Below are positions 33,097-42,002 of a stretch of 64,000 bases of DNA, one piece after another. This stretch comes from Pseudomonas mendocina. Its GTDB lineage: Bacteria; Pseudomonadota; Gammaproteobacteria; Pseudomonadales; Pseudomonadaceae. The notes under the pieces were generated by a model. That model was not told the DNA's origin. It saw only the letters and a program-made list of their open reading frames with translations, and did not search any database. How positions within the stretch are numbered: position 1 is the stretch's first letter; each line of letters starts with the position of its first letter. The DNA lies in assembly GCF_003008615.1 (NCBI RefSeq), contig NZ_CP027657.1, forward strand, positions 310,001 to 374,000, given 5' to 3'. The translations under genes were made by a program, and so were the position numbers.

Positions 33097-33899
33097 CCCA
33101 GTACTTCGACCGGCAGGCCTACCTGCAGCTCACCAATACCGCGGGGCAGCAGATTCTGTCCGAAGTAGACATCTCCATCGCGTTCCCGATAAGTCTTGAG
33201 CGTAGCCAGCGGTTCGCGCTGGGCGTTGCGCTCGCCGGTCTGCGGATCGATGGTGGTGAGGATGCAGCGCGAGCAGCCCTTGGCCACCTCGAACTCCACC
33301 TCACCGATGCGGATGCGCTTCCAGCTGTCTTCGGCATAGGGCTCACTGCCGGTAACGACCAGATTGGGACGAAAACGCAGCATGGAAAGCGGCTGCCCGA
33401 CACGTTGGGAGAGATCGTCCAGCGACGCCTGACCAATCAGCAGCAACGGGAAACCATCGGCGAATGCCACACGATCCCCTGGCTGGGCATAGGCGGTATC
33501 GACCTGACGGGTACGCTCCTCCGGCACCTGCACCAGTCGGCAGGATTTACCCAGCAGTGCGCTGAGCCATTCGGCCGCTTCATCGCCGGCATCCGGCACG
33601 CGCAGGCTGTCGCGCCAGACGATGACGCCGCGTAGCTCCTGCTCAGGGTCAGGCAGCGTCACCGATAGATCGTCACGGCCCGGCGCACTCAAGGTCAGGC
33701 CACCGCGCGCATCGTACAGGGCGCTCAGTTGGCTCATCTGCGGCAACAGGCGCTGGGTGATGAAACGGCCATTGTCGGCATCGACCAACATCCAGCGCCG
33801 ATCGCCCTGCAGGCCAAGACCGTGAACCGCACTGCGCTGCAACACTTCGCCGCGGCCAGACTTGAGCGGATAACGGTACAGCCCCGAGAGACTCAGCAT
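33093..33899 (-). CDS. MOSC domain protein (YcbX-like)
   Basis: A 268-residue protein with an N-terminal MOSC beta-barrel (1-115, SGLYRYPLKSGRGE and GDRRWMLVDADNGRFITQR). A C-terminal MOSC domain has the key Cys in SRCILTTIDPQTGER near residue 206. YcbX-type proteins reduce N-hydroxylated compounds with a bound molybdenum cofactor, receiving electrons from a partner ferredoxin domain; here the C-terminal ferredoxin domain of E. coli YcbX is missing. The substrate is unknown. Stand-alone, leftward gene; its stop is contributed by a dispersed repeat. Confidence 0.9.
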   Translation of the reverse strand: MLSLSGLYRYPLKSGRGEVLQRSAVHGLGLQGDRRWMLVDADNGRFITQRLLPQMSQLSALYDARGGLTLSAPGRDDLSVTLPDPEQELRGVIVWRDSLRVPDAGDEAAEWLSALLGKSCRLVQVPEERTRQVDTAYAQPGDRVAFADGFPLLLIGQASLDDLSQRVGQPLSMLRFRPNLVVTGSEPYAEDSWKRIRIGEVEFEVAKGCSRCILTTIDPQTGERNAQREPLATLKTYRERDGDVYFGQNLLPRGIGELQVGLPVEVLG

Positions 33900-34042
33900 G
33901 GGTCAGGTTCCTGTTGGCAAAACGCCGTTATACGAGCTGACGGCGATGCTCACAAGCACCAATACTTTGGAAAATTTGCAGATCAGCTGCGAATACAAGC
34001 GGCCATCAGCACTCGGCGGGCGTCACCCGCCCTACGCCAACG

Positions 34043-34975
34043 CTAGCGGGGTTCGTCCAGCTCCAGCCGTTGACGAACCACGTCGACGAGCTTGTCCGGC
34101 TGGAACTTGGAGAGGAAGTTGTCGCAACCGACCTTTTTCACCATCGCCTCGTTGAAGCTGCCGGACAGTGAGGTATGCAGCACGACGTAGAGATCCTTGA
34201 GGCGCGGGTCGCTGCGGATCTCGCTGGTCAGACGATAGCCGTCCATTTCCGGCATCTCGGCATCGGTGAAGATCATCAGCAGCTTGTCGGTCATGACCTC
34301 GCCGGTGTCAGCCCACTTCTTCAGCAGGTTAAGGGCTTTCAGACCGTCGCTGGCCATGTGCAGCCGCATGCCCAGTTGCGACAGGGTATCGCGCAGCTGG
34401 CTGAGAGCGACGCTGGAGTCGTCCACCAGCAGCACCTCGCGTCCGCGCGCCTTTTCCAACAGCGGATCGGCGAGTTTTTCTTCGGAGACCTTGGTGCTCA
34501 TCGGCACAATCTCGGCCAGCACCTTTTCCACATCGATGACCTCGACAATCTGCTCGTCGACCTTGGTGATCGCCGTCAGGTAATGCTGACGACCGGCGCC
34601 ACCGGGCGGCGGCTGGATCGATTCCCAGTTGAGGTTGAGGATGCGATCGACGCTGCCGACCAGGAAGGCCTGCACCGAGCGGTTGTACTCGGTGACGATG
34701 ATGGTGCTGCGCTCATCCGGCACCAGCGGACGCATGCCGATGGCTTGGGATAGATCGATCACCGGCAGGGTCTGGCCACGCAGGTTGACCACGCCACAGA
34801 CGAAGCGGTGACGCTGCGGCATCAGCGTGAGCTTGGGCATCTGCAGGACTTCCTGCACCTTGAACACGTTGATGGCGAACAACTGCCGACCGGCCAGGCG
34901 GAACATGAGGATTTCCAGGCGGTTCTCGCCGACCAGTTGCGTGCGTTGATCTACTGAATCGAGGATGCCAGCCAT
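34043..34975 (-). CDS. cheV: Chemotaxis coupling protein CheV
   Basis: A 310-residue fusion of a CheW-like domain (about 15-160) and a response-regulator receiver (about 178-305). It couples receptors to CheA and damps signalling by phosphorylation. CheW part: FAINVFKVQEVLQMPKL and VNLRGQTLPVIDLSQAIG. Receiver part: LLVDDSSVALSQL and phospho-acceptor Asp in MIFTDAEMPEMDGY. The second of two adjacent ATGs (34,975) has GGAG at 6 bases and is preferred. It is not near other chemotaxis genes in the window. Confidence 0.94.
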   Translation of the reverse strand: MAGILDSVDQRTQLVGENRLEILMFRLAGRQLFAINVFKVQEVLQMPKLTLMPQRHRFVCGVVNLRGQTLPVIDLSQAIGMRPLVPDERSTIIVTEYNRSVQAFLVGSVDRILNLNWESIQPPPGGAGRQHYLTAITKVDEQIVEVIDVEKVLAEIVPMSTKVSEEKLADPLLEKARGREVLLVDDSSVALSQLRDTLSQLGMRLHMASDGLKALNLLKKWADTGEVMTDKLLMIFTDAEMPEMDGYRLTSEIRSDPRLKDLYVVLHTSLSGSFNEAMVKKVGCDNFLSKFQPDKLVDVVRQRLELDEPR

Positions 34976-35067
34976 CATGCGCTCCGAGGTATATAGGTTG
35001 AGTCTAGTCTGCCGTTCGGGTTATCGGCGGACTGCCGGCAGACTGAAGCCTTGCTGGCGCGCAGCCA

Positions 35068-35985
35068 TCATGCCTCAGCCCCAGGCGCCTGACCAGCGAG
35101 CAACGGCGAATGCCTGGGTAGATGCAGACGCAACGCGCCAGGTTGTGCACTGAAGCGCAGACGCTTGCTTTCCATCGGCTCGCCATCGAGGTTCAAATCC
35201 AGCCCTTCCTGCGCTTCCACCTCCAGCCAGGGCAGTCGCGCATTGATCGCGACGCTCTGCAGACCATGCATGCCGCCTGACAGCAGAGTACCCAGGGTAC
35301 TCACCACATCCTGCGCCGCAGGCACGATACACACGTCCAGCAGACCATCGTCGACTGTCGCGTCCGGGCAGAGCAGATGCCCGCCTCCAGCCTGACGTCC
35401 GTTGCCGATACCCAACGCCAGGAATTCGCCCTGCCACTCGAAGTCCGGCCCGTGAAACCGACCGGCGGCCGCACGTACTTCGGAAAAACGGCTGAGCCCG
35501 GTCAGCAGATAGGCGGCACCACCGAGAACTTTCTTGAGTTCTTCCGGGGTGTTGGCGGTGACGTTGGAACCGAAGCCCCCTGTGGCCATATTGAGGAAGG
35601 CACGCTCGCCCGCCATGCCCACGTCCACGGCCACCGGCTCGACCTCCAGCAGCGCCAGCGCCGCGGCAGGCGTCAGCGGAACCCCGGCGGCATGCGCAAA
35701 GTCGTTGGCCGTGCCCAGCGGCAGCAGAACCAGGCTGGCGTCACTCTGCGCCTTGACCAGCGCCTCGACTACATCACGCAGGGTGCCATCACCGCCCCCA
35801 GCGATCAGCGTCGGGTAACCGGCATCCAGTCCTTCCTGTACCAGACGTTCGGCGTCGCCGCCCTCCCAGGTCACGCGCACGGCCAGATCCCAGCCGCGCT
35901 CGCGCAGGCCGTTCACCGCTGCCCTCACCTCTTCGTTCAGCGCCTGCTTGCCATGCAGGATCAACCAGGCTTTGCGTTCGCGCAT
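35068..35985 (-). CDS. yegS: YegS/DgkA-type lipid kinase
   Basis: A 305-residue member of the diacylglycerol kinase catalytic family. Nucleotide-binding motif GGGDGTLRDVVEALVK near 64 and LPLGTANDFAHAAGVP near 95, both diagnostic for the YegS/BmrU group. These kinases phosphorylate diacyl- or sphingoid-like lipids. No membrane segment is predicted. In Pseudomonas synteny it lies next to a sugar kinase and GlpD-like gene, suggesting lipid/glycerol metabolism. The exact substrate is unknown. Confidence 0.9.
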   Translation of the reverse strand: MRERKAWLILHGKQALNEEVRAAVNGLRERGWDLAVRVTWEGGDAERLVQEGLDAGYPTLIAGGGDGTLRDVVEALVKAQSDASLVLLPLGTANDFAHAAGVPLTPAAALALLEVEPVAVDVGMAGERAFLNMATGGFGSNVTANTPEELKKVLGGAAYLLTGLSRFSEVRAAAGRFHGPDFEWQGEFLALGIGNGRQAGGGHLLCPDATVDDGLLDVCIVPAAQDVVSTLGTLLSGGMHGLQSVAINARLPWLEVEAQEGLDLNLDGEPMESKRLRFSAQPGALRLHLPRHSPLLAGQAPGAEA

Positions 35986-36160
35986 TGCACTGCTCCTTGA
36001 AGGAATCTGCGAAAGCCTAGTGCCTGGCCCCCGCGAAACTAATCAAATTAATAGATATTAATACCGTAAATATTGCGCTTTTAAATCGATCAATCCAAAT
36101 AGATGATTCACCCATCAACGCTGCACGGGACTGAACTCGCGCACGACTGGAGGATTGACC

Positions 36161-36859
36161 ATGATCGATGTACGTCCGTTCGAACAACTCGGTGGTGCTC
36201 ACCACGGCTGGCTCAACGCCCGTCACCACTTTTCCTTCGCCGAATACTACGACGCCGAGCGGATGAACTGGGGCCGCCTGCGCGTCTGGAACGACGACGA
36301 GATCGCCCCGCACTCGGGCTTCCCACCGCATCCGCACCGCGACATGGAGATCATCACCTACGTTCGTGAAGGCGCCATCAGCCATGAGGACAACCTGGGC
36401 AACAAGGGCCGCACCGAAGCCGGCGACGTGCAGGTAATGAGTGCCGGCACCGGTATCGCCCACAGCGAGTACAACCTGGAGGATGAAACCACCAAGATCT
36501 TCCAGATCTGGATTCAGCCGAACCAGGCCGGCCTGCCGCCCTCCTGGGGTGCCAAGCCGTTCCCCAAAGGGGATCGCGCAGGAGCCTTCGTCACCCTGGC
36601 CAGCGGTTACGAGGAAGATGTCGATGCACTGCGCATCCGCACCGACGCCCGCCTGGTGGCCGCCACGGTCAAGGCCGGACAGAGCGCCGAGTACGCCTTG
36701 CAGCCTGGTCGCAAGGCCTATCTGGTGGGTGCGAGCGGTGCCTTCAGCGTCAACGGTGTGGCTGCCAAGGCACGTGACGGCGTGGCCGTTGCGGATGTCG
36801 AGGTGATCCGCGTCGAAGCGCAGGAAGACAGCGAGATCGTGCTGGTGGATGTCGCCTGA
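36161..36859 (+). CDS. Pirin-family bicupin protein
   Basis: A 232-residue cytoplasmic pirin. The metal site HPHRDMEIITYVREGAISHEDN has His residues and a Glu typical of the family. The bicupin fold covers 15-130 and 145-230. An ATG at 36,161 has TGGAGG 7 bases upstream; a TTG two codons earlier is inferior. Some pirins are quercetin dioxygenases, others redox-dependent regulators; the role here is not predictable. Unusual for this region, it is rightward, opposite to the lipid kinase. Confidence 0.9.
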   Translation: MIDVRPFEQLGGAHHGWLNARHHFSFAEYYDAERMNWGRLRVWNDDEIAPHSGFPPHPHRDMEIITYVREGAISHEDNLGNKGRTEAGDVQVMSAGTGIAHSEYNLEDETTKIFQIWIQPNQAGLPPSWGAKPFPKGDRAGAFVTLASGYEEDVDALRIRTDARLVAATVKAGQSAEYALQPGRKAYLVGASGAFSVNGVAAKARDGVAVADVEVIRVEAQEDSEIVLVDVA

Positions 36860-36870
36860 CACATACCAAT

Positions 36871-36900
36871 CGCCCTCCCTTCAGGAGGGCGGCTGGTTTC
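36871..36900 (+). terminator. Terminator candidate of pirin gene
   Basis: CGCCCTCC (36,871-36,878), loop CTTCA, GGAGGGCG (36,884-36,891), followed by only a weak T-run. It is 12 bases after the stop codon. Confidence 0.6.
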
Positions 36901-36901
36901 T

Positions 36902-36974
36902 GTAGGAGGGGCTTTAGCCGCGACCAAGTAACACCAAGGTCGCGGCTGAAGCGGAGCGCCGCCCGGCCCCTCAC
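36902..36974. repeat. REP-like palindromic repeat
   Basis: GTAGGAGGGGCTTTAGCCGC is the left part of a pair: CTTTAGCCGCGACC (36,912-36,925) and GGTCGCGGCTGAAG (36,938-36,951) form a 13-of-14 hairpin. GAGGGGC/GCCCCTC flank it. It is the classic Pseudomonas GTAGGAG...GGCTT repeat type. Confidence 0.75.
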
Positions 36975-36996
36975 ACAAATCCCCTTTCTAATCACC

Positions 36997-38556
36997 TCAC
37001 GCCGGATAGCCGGTGATCTTGCGAATGCGCTGGTACAGCGGTTTTAGCTGGCGGTACATGCGCTGATAGACCTGCCCGTAGAGCAGCTCATAGGTGTGCT
37101 GCGCCGCCGGATTGGGCTGGAACACCTGACCAACCCGAGTCATTGCGGCAATGGCGGCCGGATAATCGCCATGCAGCCCCAACCCCACCGCGCAATTGAT
37201 CGCCGCGCCCAACCCACTGGTCTCGTACAGGTGTGGGCGCTCGGCCGGCAGACCAAAAATATCGGCCGTCAGTTGCATGGCCGCATCACTCTGCGAACCA
37301 CCGCCTGAAACGCGCAGGCGCTCGATACGCGTGCCTGAACGTTTCTCGATGCGCTCCTTGCCCTGACGCAGGGCATAGGCCAGCCCCTCGAGGATCGCGC
37401 GGTAGAGGTGCGCACGGGTATGCACGTCGCCGAAACCGATGATCGAACCCTTGGCTTCCAGCCCCGGTTCACGAATGCCCGGTGTCCAGTACGGCTGCAG
37501 CATCAAGCCCATGGAACCCGGCGGCACGGCGTTGACCAGCTCGTCGAACAGTGCCTCGGGCGGTACGCCCAACGCCTCGGCACGCTGCATCTCGCGCAGG
37601 CCGAACTCGCGCTTGAACCAGCTGACCATCCAGAAACCGCGGTAGATCATCACCTCGGTGTTGAAGTGGTTCGGCAGCGCAGCCGGATACGGCGGGATCA
37701 GCGGAATGGTTTCCAGGTAACGGCTGCGCGTGGTGTTGATGGTGGCCGTGGTGCCGTACGAGAGGCACGCGGTGTTGGGCTCCAGCGCACCGGAACCCAA
37801 GACCTCGCAGGCCTTGTCGGCTCCGGCAGCGATCAGCGGCAGGCCCTCGGGAATACCGGTATGGCGGCTGGCCTCGGCGCTGATCTGGCCCAGTCGCTCA
37901 CCCGGTTTGAACAGCTCGGGCAGTTGCTCGTGGCGCACCTTCAGCGCCTGCCACTTCCAGTCGCCGGGCGCGGCCCAACGCAGGCGTTTGTAGTCGAACG
38001 GCAGGTAGGCCACGCAACTGCTGGTCGAATCGACGAAGCGGCCACACAGGCGATGGGTGAGAAACCCCGAGAGCAACAGCACCTTGTGCGCGCGATCGGC
38101 GATGTCCGGCTGATGCTGGGCGACCCAGTTGACCTCGGCCTGGCCACGGAAATGATCGACCGCCTCTTCGGCGCGCACCAGCTTGAATAGCCAGCCCCAC
38201 AGGCCTTGGATACGTTCAGTCACCTCGGCACGGCGCTGATCGAGCCAGAGAATCGCTGGGCGCAGTGGCGCACCCTGCTCATCGACGTGAATGATGCTGC
38301 CGCGCTGGGTGGTAACGGCCACTCCCTTAATCAGGCTGCGGTCTATATCCACCTGCTGCCACAGCAGGCGACAGGCCTCACCGAGGCTGGCCCAGTAGTA
38401 CTCCGGATCCTGCTCGGCCCAGCCTGGCTGGCTGGAGAAATAGGGGTCGAGCTCGACCTTGCCCTTGGCGAGCAGGTTGCCGTTGGTATCGAACAGCAGC
38501 GCCCGCACGCTCTGGGTGCCGTTGTCGATGCTCAGCAGGTAGCTTGGTTCGCTCAA
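36997..38556 (-). CDS. FGGY-family carbohydrate kinase
   Basis: A 519-residue cytoplasmic kinase of the glycerol/xylulose kinase superfamily. N-terminal phosphate-loop YLLSIDNGTQSVRALLFDTNGN; Walker-like GGGSQSDAAMQLTADIFGL near 395; a conserved GADKACEVLGSGA near 270. I chose a TTG start at 38,556 because AAGGA lies 7 bases upstream and the product begins as homologues do. An in-frame ATG at 38,625 sits inside the palindromic repeat region and would add 23 unrelated residues. It follows the GlpD-like gene by 151 bases. Substrate unknown. Confidence 0.88.
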   Translation of the reverse strand: MSEPSYLLSIDNGTQSVRALLFDTNGNLLAKGKVELDPYFSSQPGWAEQDPEYYWASLGEACRLLWQQVDIDRSLIKGVAVTTQRGSIIHVDEQGAPLRPAILWLDQRRAEVTERIQGLWGWLFKLVRAEEAVDHFRGQAEVNWVAQHQPDIADRAHKVLLLSGFLTHRLCGRFVDSTSSCVAYLPFDYKRLRWAAPGDWKWQALKVRHEQLPELFKPGERLGQISAEASRHTGIPEGLPLIAAGADKACEVLGSGALEPNTACLSYGTTATINTTRSRYLETIPLIPPYPAALPNHFNTEVMIYRGFWMVSWFKREFGLREMQRAEALGVPPEALFDELVNAVPPGSMGLMLQPYWTPGIREPGLEAKGSIIGFGDVHTRAHLYRAILEGLAYALRQGKERIEKRSGTRIERLRVSGGGSQSDAAMQLTADIFGLPAERPHLYETSGLGAAINCAVGLGLHGDYPAAIAAMTRVGQVFQPNPAAQHTYELLYGQVYQRMYRQLKPLYQRIRKITGYPA

Positions 38557-38590
38557 GGTGTGATCCTTCTTGTTATACCTATGCCCATGC

Positions 38591-38651
38591 GTAGCCCGGA
38601 TGAAATCCGGGAGCGGCATCTTCACTCATCCCCGGATTACATCCGGGCTAC
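38591..38651. repeat. Long inverted repeat (GTAGCCCGG type)
   Basis: GTAGCCCGGATGAAATCCGG G (38,591-38,611) is nearly the reverse complement (20 of 21) of 38,631-38,651. Related fragments are at 45,587 and 48,003. It lies between the two cluster genes. Confidence 0.8.
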
Positions 38652-38669
38652 AACTGGCAGACCTGAGTT

Positions 38670-38691
38670 GGTGCGCGCGGCGCACCCTACG
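38670..38691. repeat. Dispersed 23-bp GGTGCGC repeat, copy 3
   Basis: GGTGCGCGCGGCGCACCCTA plus CG, beside the GTAGCCCGG palindrome. The centre is ACGG or GCGG or GCAG in different copies. Confidence 0.75.
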
Positions 38692-38707
38692 GGGAGTGCG
38701 ATCCGGA

Positions 38708-40279
38708 TCATGGCAGGCTGTAGCAGCGCTGCCACAGCTCCAGGTAATCGCCCTCTTCCCTCTGCCAGCGTGCATCGCTCCAGCCTAGCCTTGGTTGGCA
38801 CAGTGCACGGATACGCGGCAGCTCGGCGCGGCCGCCTTCGGCCAGCAGCAGGCCCAGGCGCGTGCGGCGCAGCAGCAGGTCGTCGAGATGCAGCACCAGC
38901 TCACCCTCGGCAGCCCAGGCCAGTTCGGCCCACAGAGTGTCGGTACCGGCGACGCAATCGCTGCCAATCTCCGTGATCAGGCGCAACACATCCTTCAGTT
39001 GTCGGCCATGACGGCCAAGCAGTCGGCGTTGCTGCGCCAGGCTCAGGTTCGGCATGACTGGCGGTGTGCAGTCACGGAACACGACGCAGCCACGATCATC
39101 CACCGGCTTGCCGACGAATCCGGCGCAGGCACGCAGCACCTCCAACGCCAGCAGGCGGAAAGTGGTCAGCTTGCCGCCGGCCAGGGTCACGCTGCCCGGC
39201 TCGATCCACAGCGCATGCTCGCGCTTCTCGTCCGAGGGTTTCAGTGCGCTGCCACCATCGCTCACCACCGGCCGCACGCCGGCCCAGGTCGACAGCACGT
39301 CGGCGCGACTCACCTGCGCAGCCGGGAACTGCTGGGCACAGGCGGCCAGCAGGTAATCAACCTCCTCCATGCTGATGGCCGCCTCAGCATCCAGATCGCC
39401 CGCATGATCCAGATCGGTGGTGCCGATCACCGTCGCGCCTTCCCAGGGGAAGACGAATACCGGCCGGCCATCGGCTGCGTGCATGAAGCTGAAGGCATGT
39501 GCCACCGGCAGGCGCCAGCTCGGCAGTAGCAGGTGACTGCCACGCAGCGGACGAATGCGACCATTGCCGGGCTGGCGCAAGCGATCGGCCCAGGCACCGG
39601 TGGCTTGCGCCACGGCGCGGCTGCGCAGGCGGTACTGAGTGCCCGTTTCCATATCCTCGGTCAGCACACCGACCACCTGCCCCGACTCACGTAGCAACTC
39701 GACCACGCGCATGCCATTGAGCGCCTCGCCGCCTTCGGCGCGCGCCTCGCCCAGCACGCGCTGTACCAGGCGGGCATCGTCAGTCACTGCATCGAAGAAG
39801 CGCGTGCCTCCCAGCAGACCGTCCTCACGAATGCCTGGCGCCAGGTAACGCAGTTGCTGCAGCGGGTAGAACAGATGATTGCGCTTGCCGGCCAAGGCGT
39901 CGTACAGGCTGAGCAAACCGCCGAATACCTTCGGCCCAGGAAAACCACCGCGGTAGTGCGGCATGACGAAGCTCAACGGCTCCACCAACCCCGGCGCCTC
40001 GCCGAGCAGGCGCTGGCGCTCGCGCACCGAGTCGCGGGTCAGCCCCAGTTGGCCCTTGGCGACATAGCGCAGGCCACCGTGCACCATCTTCGACGAGCGG
40101 CTGGAGGTGCCCCAGGCGAAATCGCGCTGCTCCAGCAGCAGGCAGCGCCAGCCACGCCGCGCCGCCTCACGCAGGATGCCGGCGCCGCAGATGCCGCCGC
40201 CGATCACCAGCAGATCCCAGTCGCGCGCGGCCAGTTCAGGCAGCGCGCGCCTGCGCCAGGTGGCGTTCCAGGGTTCCAT
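38708..40279 (-). CDS. FAD-dependent glycerol-3-phosphate dehydrogenase-like protein
   Basis: A 523-residue GlpD-family FAD enzyme. N-terminal Rossmann WDLLVIGGGICGAGILREAARRG and SSRSSKMVHGGLRYVAKGQ motifs, and a C-terminal DAO domain. Respiratory-type glycerol-3-phosphate or related polyol-phosphate oxidation is expected. It starts 2 bases after the oxidase gene stop and is followed by the FGGY kinase, making a leftward cluster. The separate glpD locus of Pseudomonas lies elsewhere, so this is a paralogue with unknown substrate. Confidence 0.88.
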   Translation of the reverse strand: MEPWNATWRRRALPELAARDWDLLVIGGGICGAGILREAARRGWRCLLLEQRDFAWGTSSRSSKMVHGGLRYVAKGQLGLTRDSVRERQRLLGEAPGLVEPLSFVMPHYRGGFPGPKVFGGLLSLYDALAGKRNHLFYPLQQLRYLAPGIREDGLLGGTRFFDAVTDDARLVQRVLGEARAEGGEALNGMRVVELLRESGQVVGVLTEDMETGTQYRLRSRAVAQATGAWADRLRQPGNGRIRPLRGSHLLLPSWRLPVAHAFSFMHAADGRPVFVFPWEGATVIGTTDLDHAGDLDAEAAISMEEVDYLLAACAQQFPAAQVSRADVLSTWAGVRPVVSDGGSALKPSDEKREHALWIEPGSVTLAGGKLTTFRLLALEVLRACAGFVGKPVDDRGCVVFRDCTPPVMPNLSLAQQRRLLGRHGRQLKDVLRLITEIGSDCVAGTDTLWAELAWAAEGELVLHLDDLLLRRTRLGLLLAEGGRAELPRIRALCQPRLGWSDARWQREEGDYLELWQRCYSLP

Positions 40280-40281
40280 GC

Positions 40282-41877
40282 TCAGTCCTGCAGCAACACG
40301 CCAGGCGCAAGGCGCTGGTCGGGGTCGAAATGCGTGGCCAGGCTGCGCAGCGTGGCCATGCCCAGCTCGCCCTTCTCTGCTGCCAGATATGGCGCATGGT
40401 CGCGACCGACGCCGTGCTGGTGGCTGATGGTGCCGCGATTCTCCGCGATGGTACGGCTGGCCACCGCCTTGAGCCGCTGCCAGCGCGCCATGGCCTCGGC
40501 GTAGTCGGTACCGGGGCGGAACACGTAGGTGGTGTAGATGCTCGAACCTTCGCCGTAGACGTGCGACAAGTGGGTGAAGACGTGCACCCGCTCGCCGTCG
40601 CTGGTGAGCTCGTCACGCAGGCTGGCCTCGACCTTGTTCAGCAGGTTATCGACGTTCGACCAGTCGGTGGCGGTTTCCAGGGTGTCCACCAGGTAGCCGC
40701 GCTCCCACAGGCCATGACGCAGGTAAGGGAAGCGGAAACGGTTCTGCTCCCACTTCTTGCCCAGCAGGGTACCGGTGAATACGCCGCCAAAACCTTTCAG
40801 CAGGCGCCGCGCCTGTTTCAGCGAGGCGGCATTCTGCACCCGGCTGCCGGTGACGCCAAAGGTGAGCATGCACTTGCCGTCGCGGGCGCCGCGCAGGGCC
40901 AGGTATTTTTCCAACAGAGCGATCTGTTGCGGGTGGCCCGCCAGCGCCAGCTGGGTACGGGTTTCGATGGCATTGGACAGGCGCAACATGGACAACGGCA
41001 CGCGCGCCTGGGCCAGGCTGCGAATGGCGCTCAGCGCCTGCTGCCAGTTGGGCAGGAACACCGCGTAGAAACGCTCCTGCTCGGCCAGACGACTGATGCG
41101 CACACGCACCTCGGAAATCACCCCGAAGCGCCCTTCCGAGCCCATCACCAGCTCGCGCAGGTCGGGCCCGGCCGCCGAGGCCGGAAAGGTTGGAATCTCC
41201 AGGGTGCCAGCGAAGGTTTCCAGCTTGCCGCCAGCAAACAATTGCTCGATGCGCCCGTAACGCAGCGACTGCTGGCCGCTGGAACGACTGGCGACCCAGC
41301 CACCGAGGGTGGACAGCTCCCATGACTGCGGAAAGTGGCCAAGCGTATAGCCACGGGCGCGCAGCTGGCTTTCTACCTGCGGGCCATTGGCGCCAGGGCC
41401 GAAGGTGGCGATCAGGCTGTCCTCGTCGATATCCAGCAGGCGCGTCATGCGCTCCAGCGACAGGGTCAGCACCGGGCGCTGGCCAGCCTGCGGGTTGATG
41501 TGGCCGGCCACCGAGGTGCCGCCGCCGTAGGGAATCAGGGTCACGTCATGCTGTTGCGCCCAGGCCAGCAGTTCGCGGATCTGCTCGGCGCTTTCCGGGC
41601 AGGCGACGCCATCGGGAAACAGACCGAAGTCACCAGAGCGCATCGCCAGCCAGTCCGGCAGGCTCTGGCCGCGGGCGTGGCGTACGCGCACCTCAGCATC
41701 AACGCTGATCAGCGGATGCGGCGCCAGGCGTGACGCCGGCACGCGCGCCAGCACATCCTGCAGGCTGGCATCGGCCAGACGCTGGCCCGGCCCGACCAGC
41801 TCGGCGAGAAAGGCCTCGCCATGGGCCGGCAGTTCCACTTCGGTCGCCTCGTCACCCCATCCGTTCCAGCGTCGCAT
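40282..41877 (-). CDS. FAD-linked oxidase, alkyl-DHAP synthase-like
   Basis: A 531-residue VAO/PCMH-type flavoprotein. FAD domain: CPESAEQIRELLAWAQQHDV, GGGTSVAGH and SRSSGQQSLRYGRIEQL. C-terminal cap domain with ISHQHGVGRDHAPYLAAEKG, which resembles the HHHGVG motif of alkyldihydroxyacetonephosphate synthase. ATGs at 41,889 and 41,877 are both possible; a GGGGGA site 4 bases away favours the second. In eukaryotes such enzymes make ether lipids. In Pseudomonas the natural substrate is unknown. It is first of three leftward genes, with a divergent AraC regulator. Confidence 0.85.
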   Translation of the reverse strand: MRRWNGWGDEATEVELPAHGEAFLAELVGPGQRLADASLQDVLARVPASRLAPHPLISVDAEVRVRHARGQSLPDWLAMRSGDFGLFPDGVACPESAEQIRELLAWAQQHDVTLIPYGGGTSVAGHINPQAGQRPVLTLSLERMTRLLDIDEDSLIATFGPGANGPQVESQLRARGYTLGHFPQSWELSTLGGWVASRSSGQQSLRYGRIEQLFAGGKLETFAGTLEIPTFPASAAGPDLRELVMGSEGRFGVISEVRVRISRLAEQERFYAVFLPNWQQALSAIRSLAQARVPLSMLRLSNAIETRTQLALAGHPQQIALLEKYLALRGARDGKCMLTFGVTGSRVQNAASLKQARRLLKGFGGVFTGTLLGKKWEQNRFRFPYLRHGLWERGYLVDTLETATDWSNVDNLLNKVEASLRDELTSDGERVHVFTHLSHVYGEGSSIYTTYVFRPGTDYAEAMARWQRLKAVASRTIAENRGTISHQHGVGRDHAPYLAAEKGELGMATLRSLATHFDPDQRLAPGVLLQD

Positions 41878-42002
41878 CGCATCCCCCATTCCGATCAGCA
41901 CTTATGGCTGCCTATACTAGCCAGCCGCCGATTTCCGTCACTGTCGAATCGGGACAAGCGCTATCGCCAATCAAGACAGGCATCCCAGAACAAGAAGAAT
42001 CC

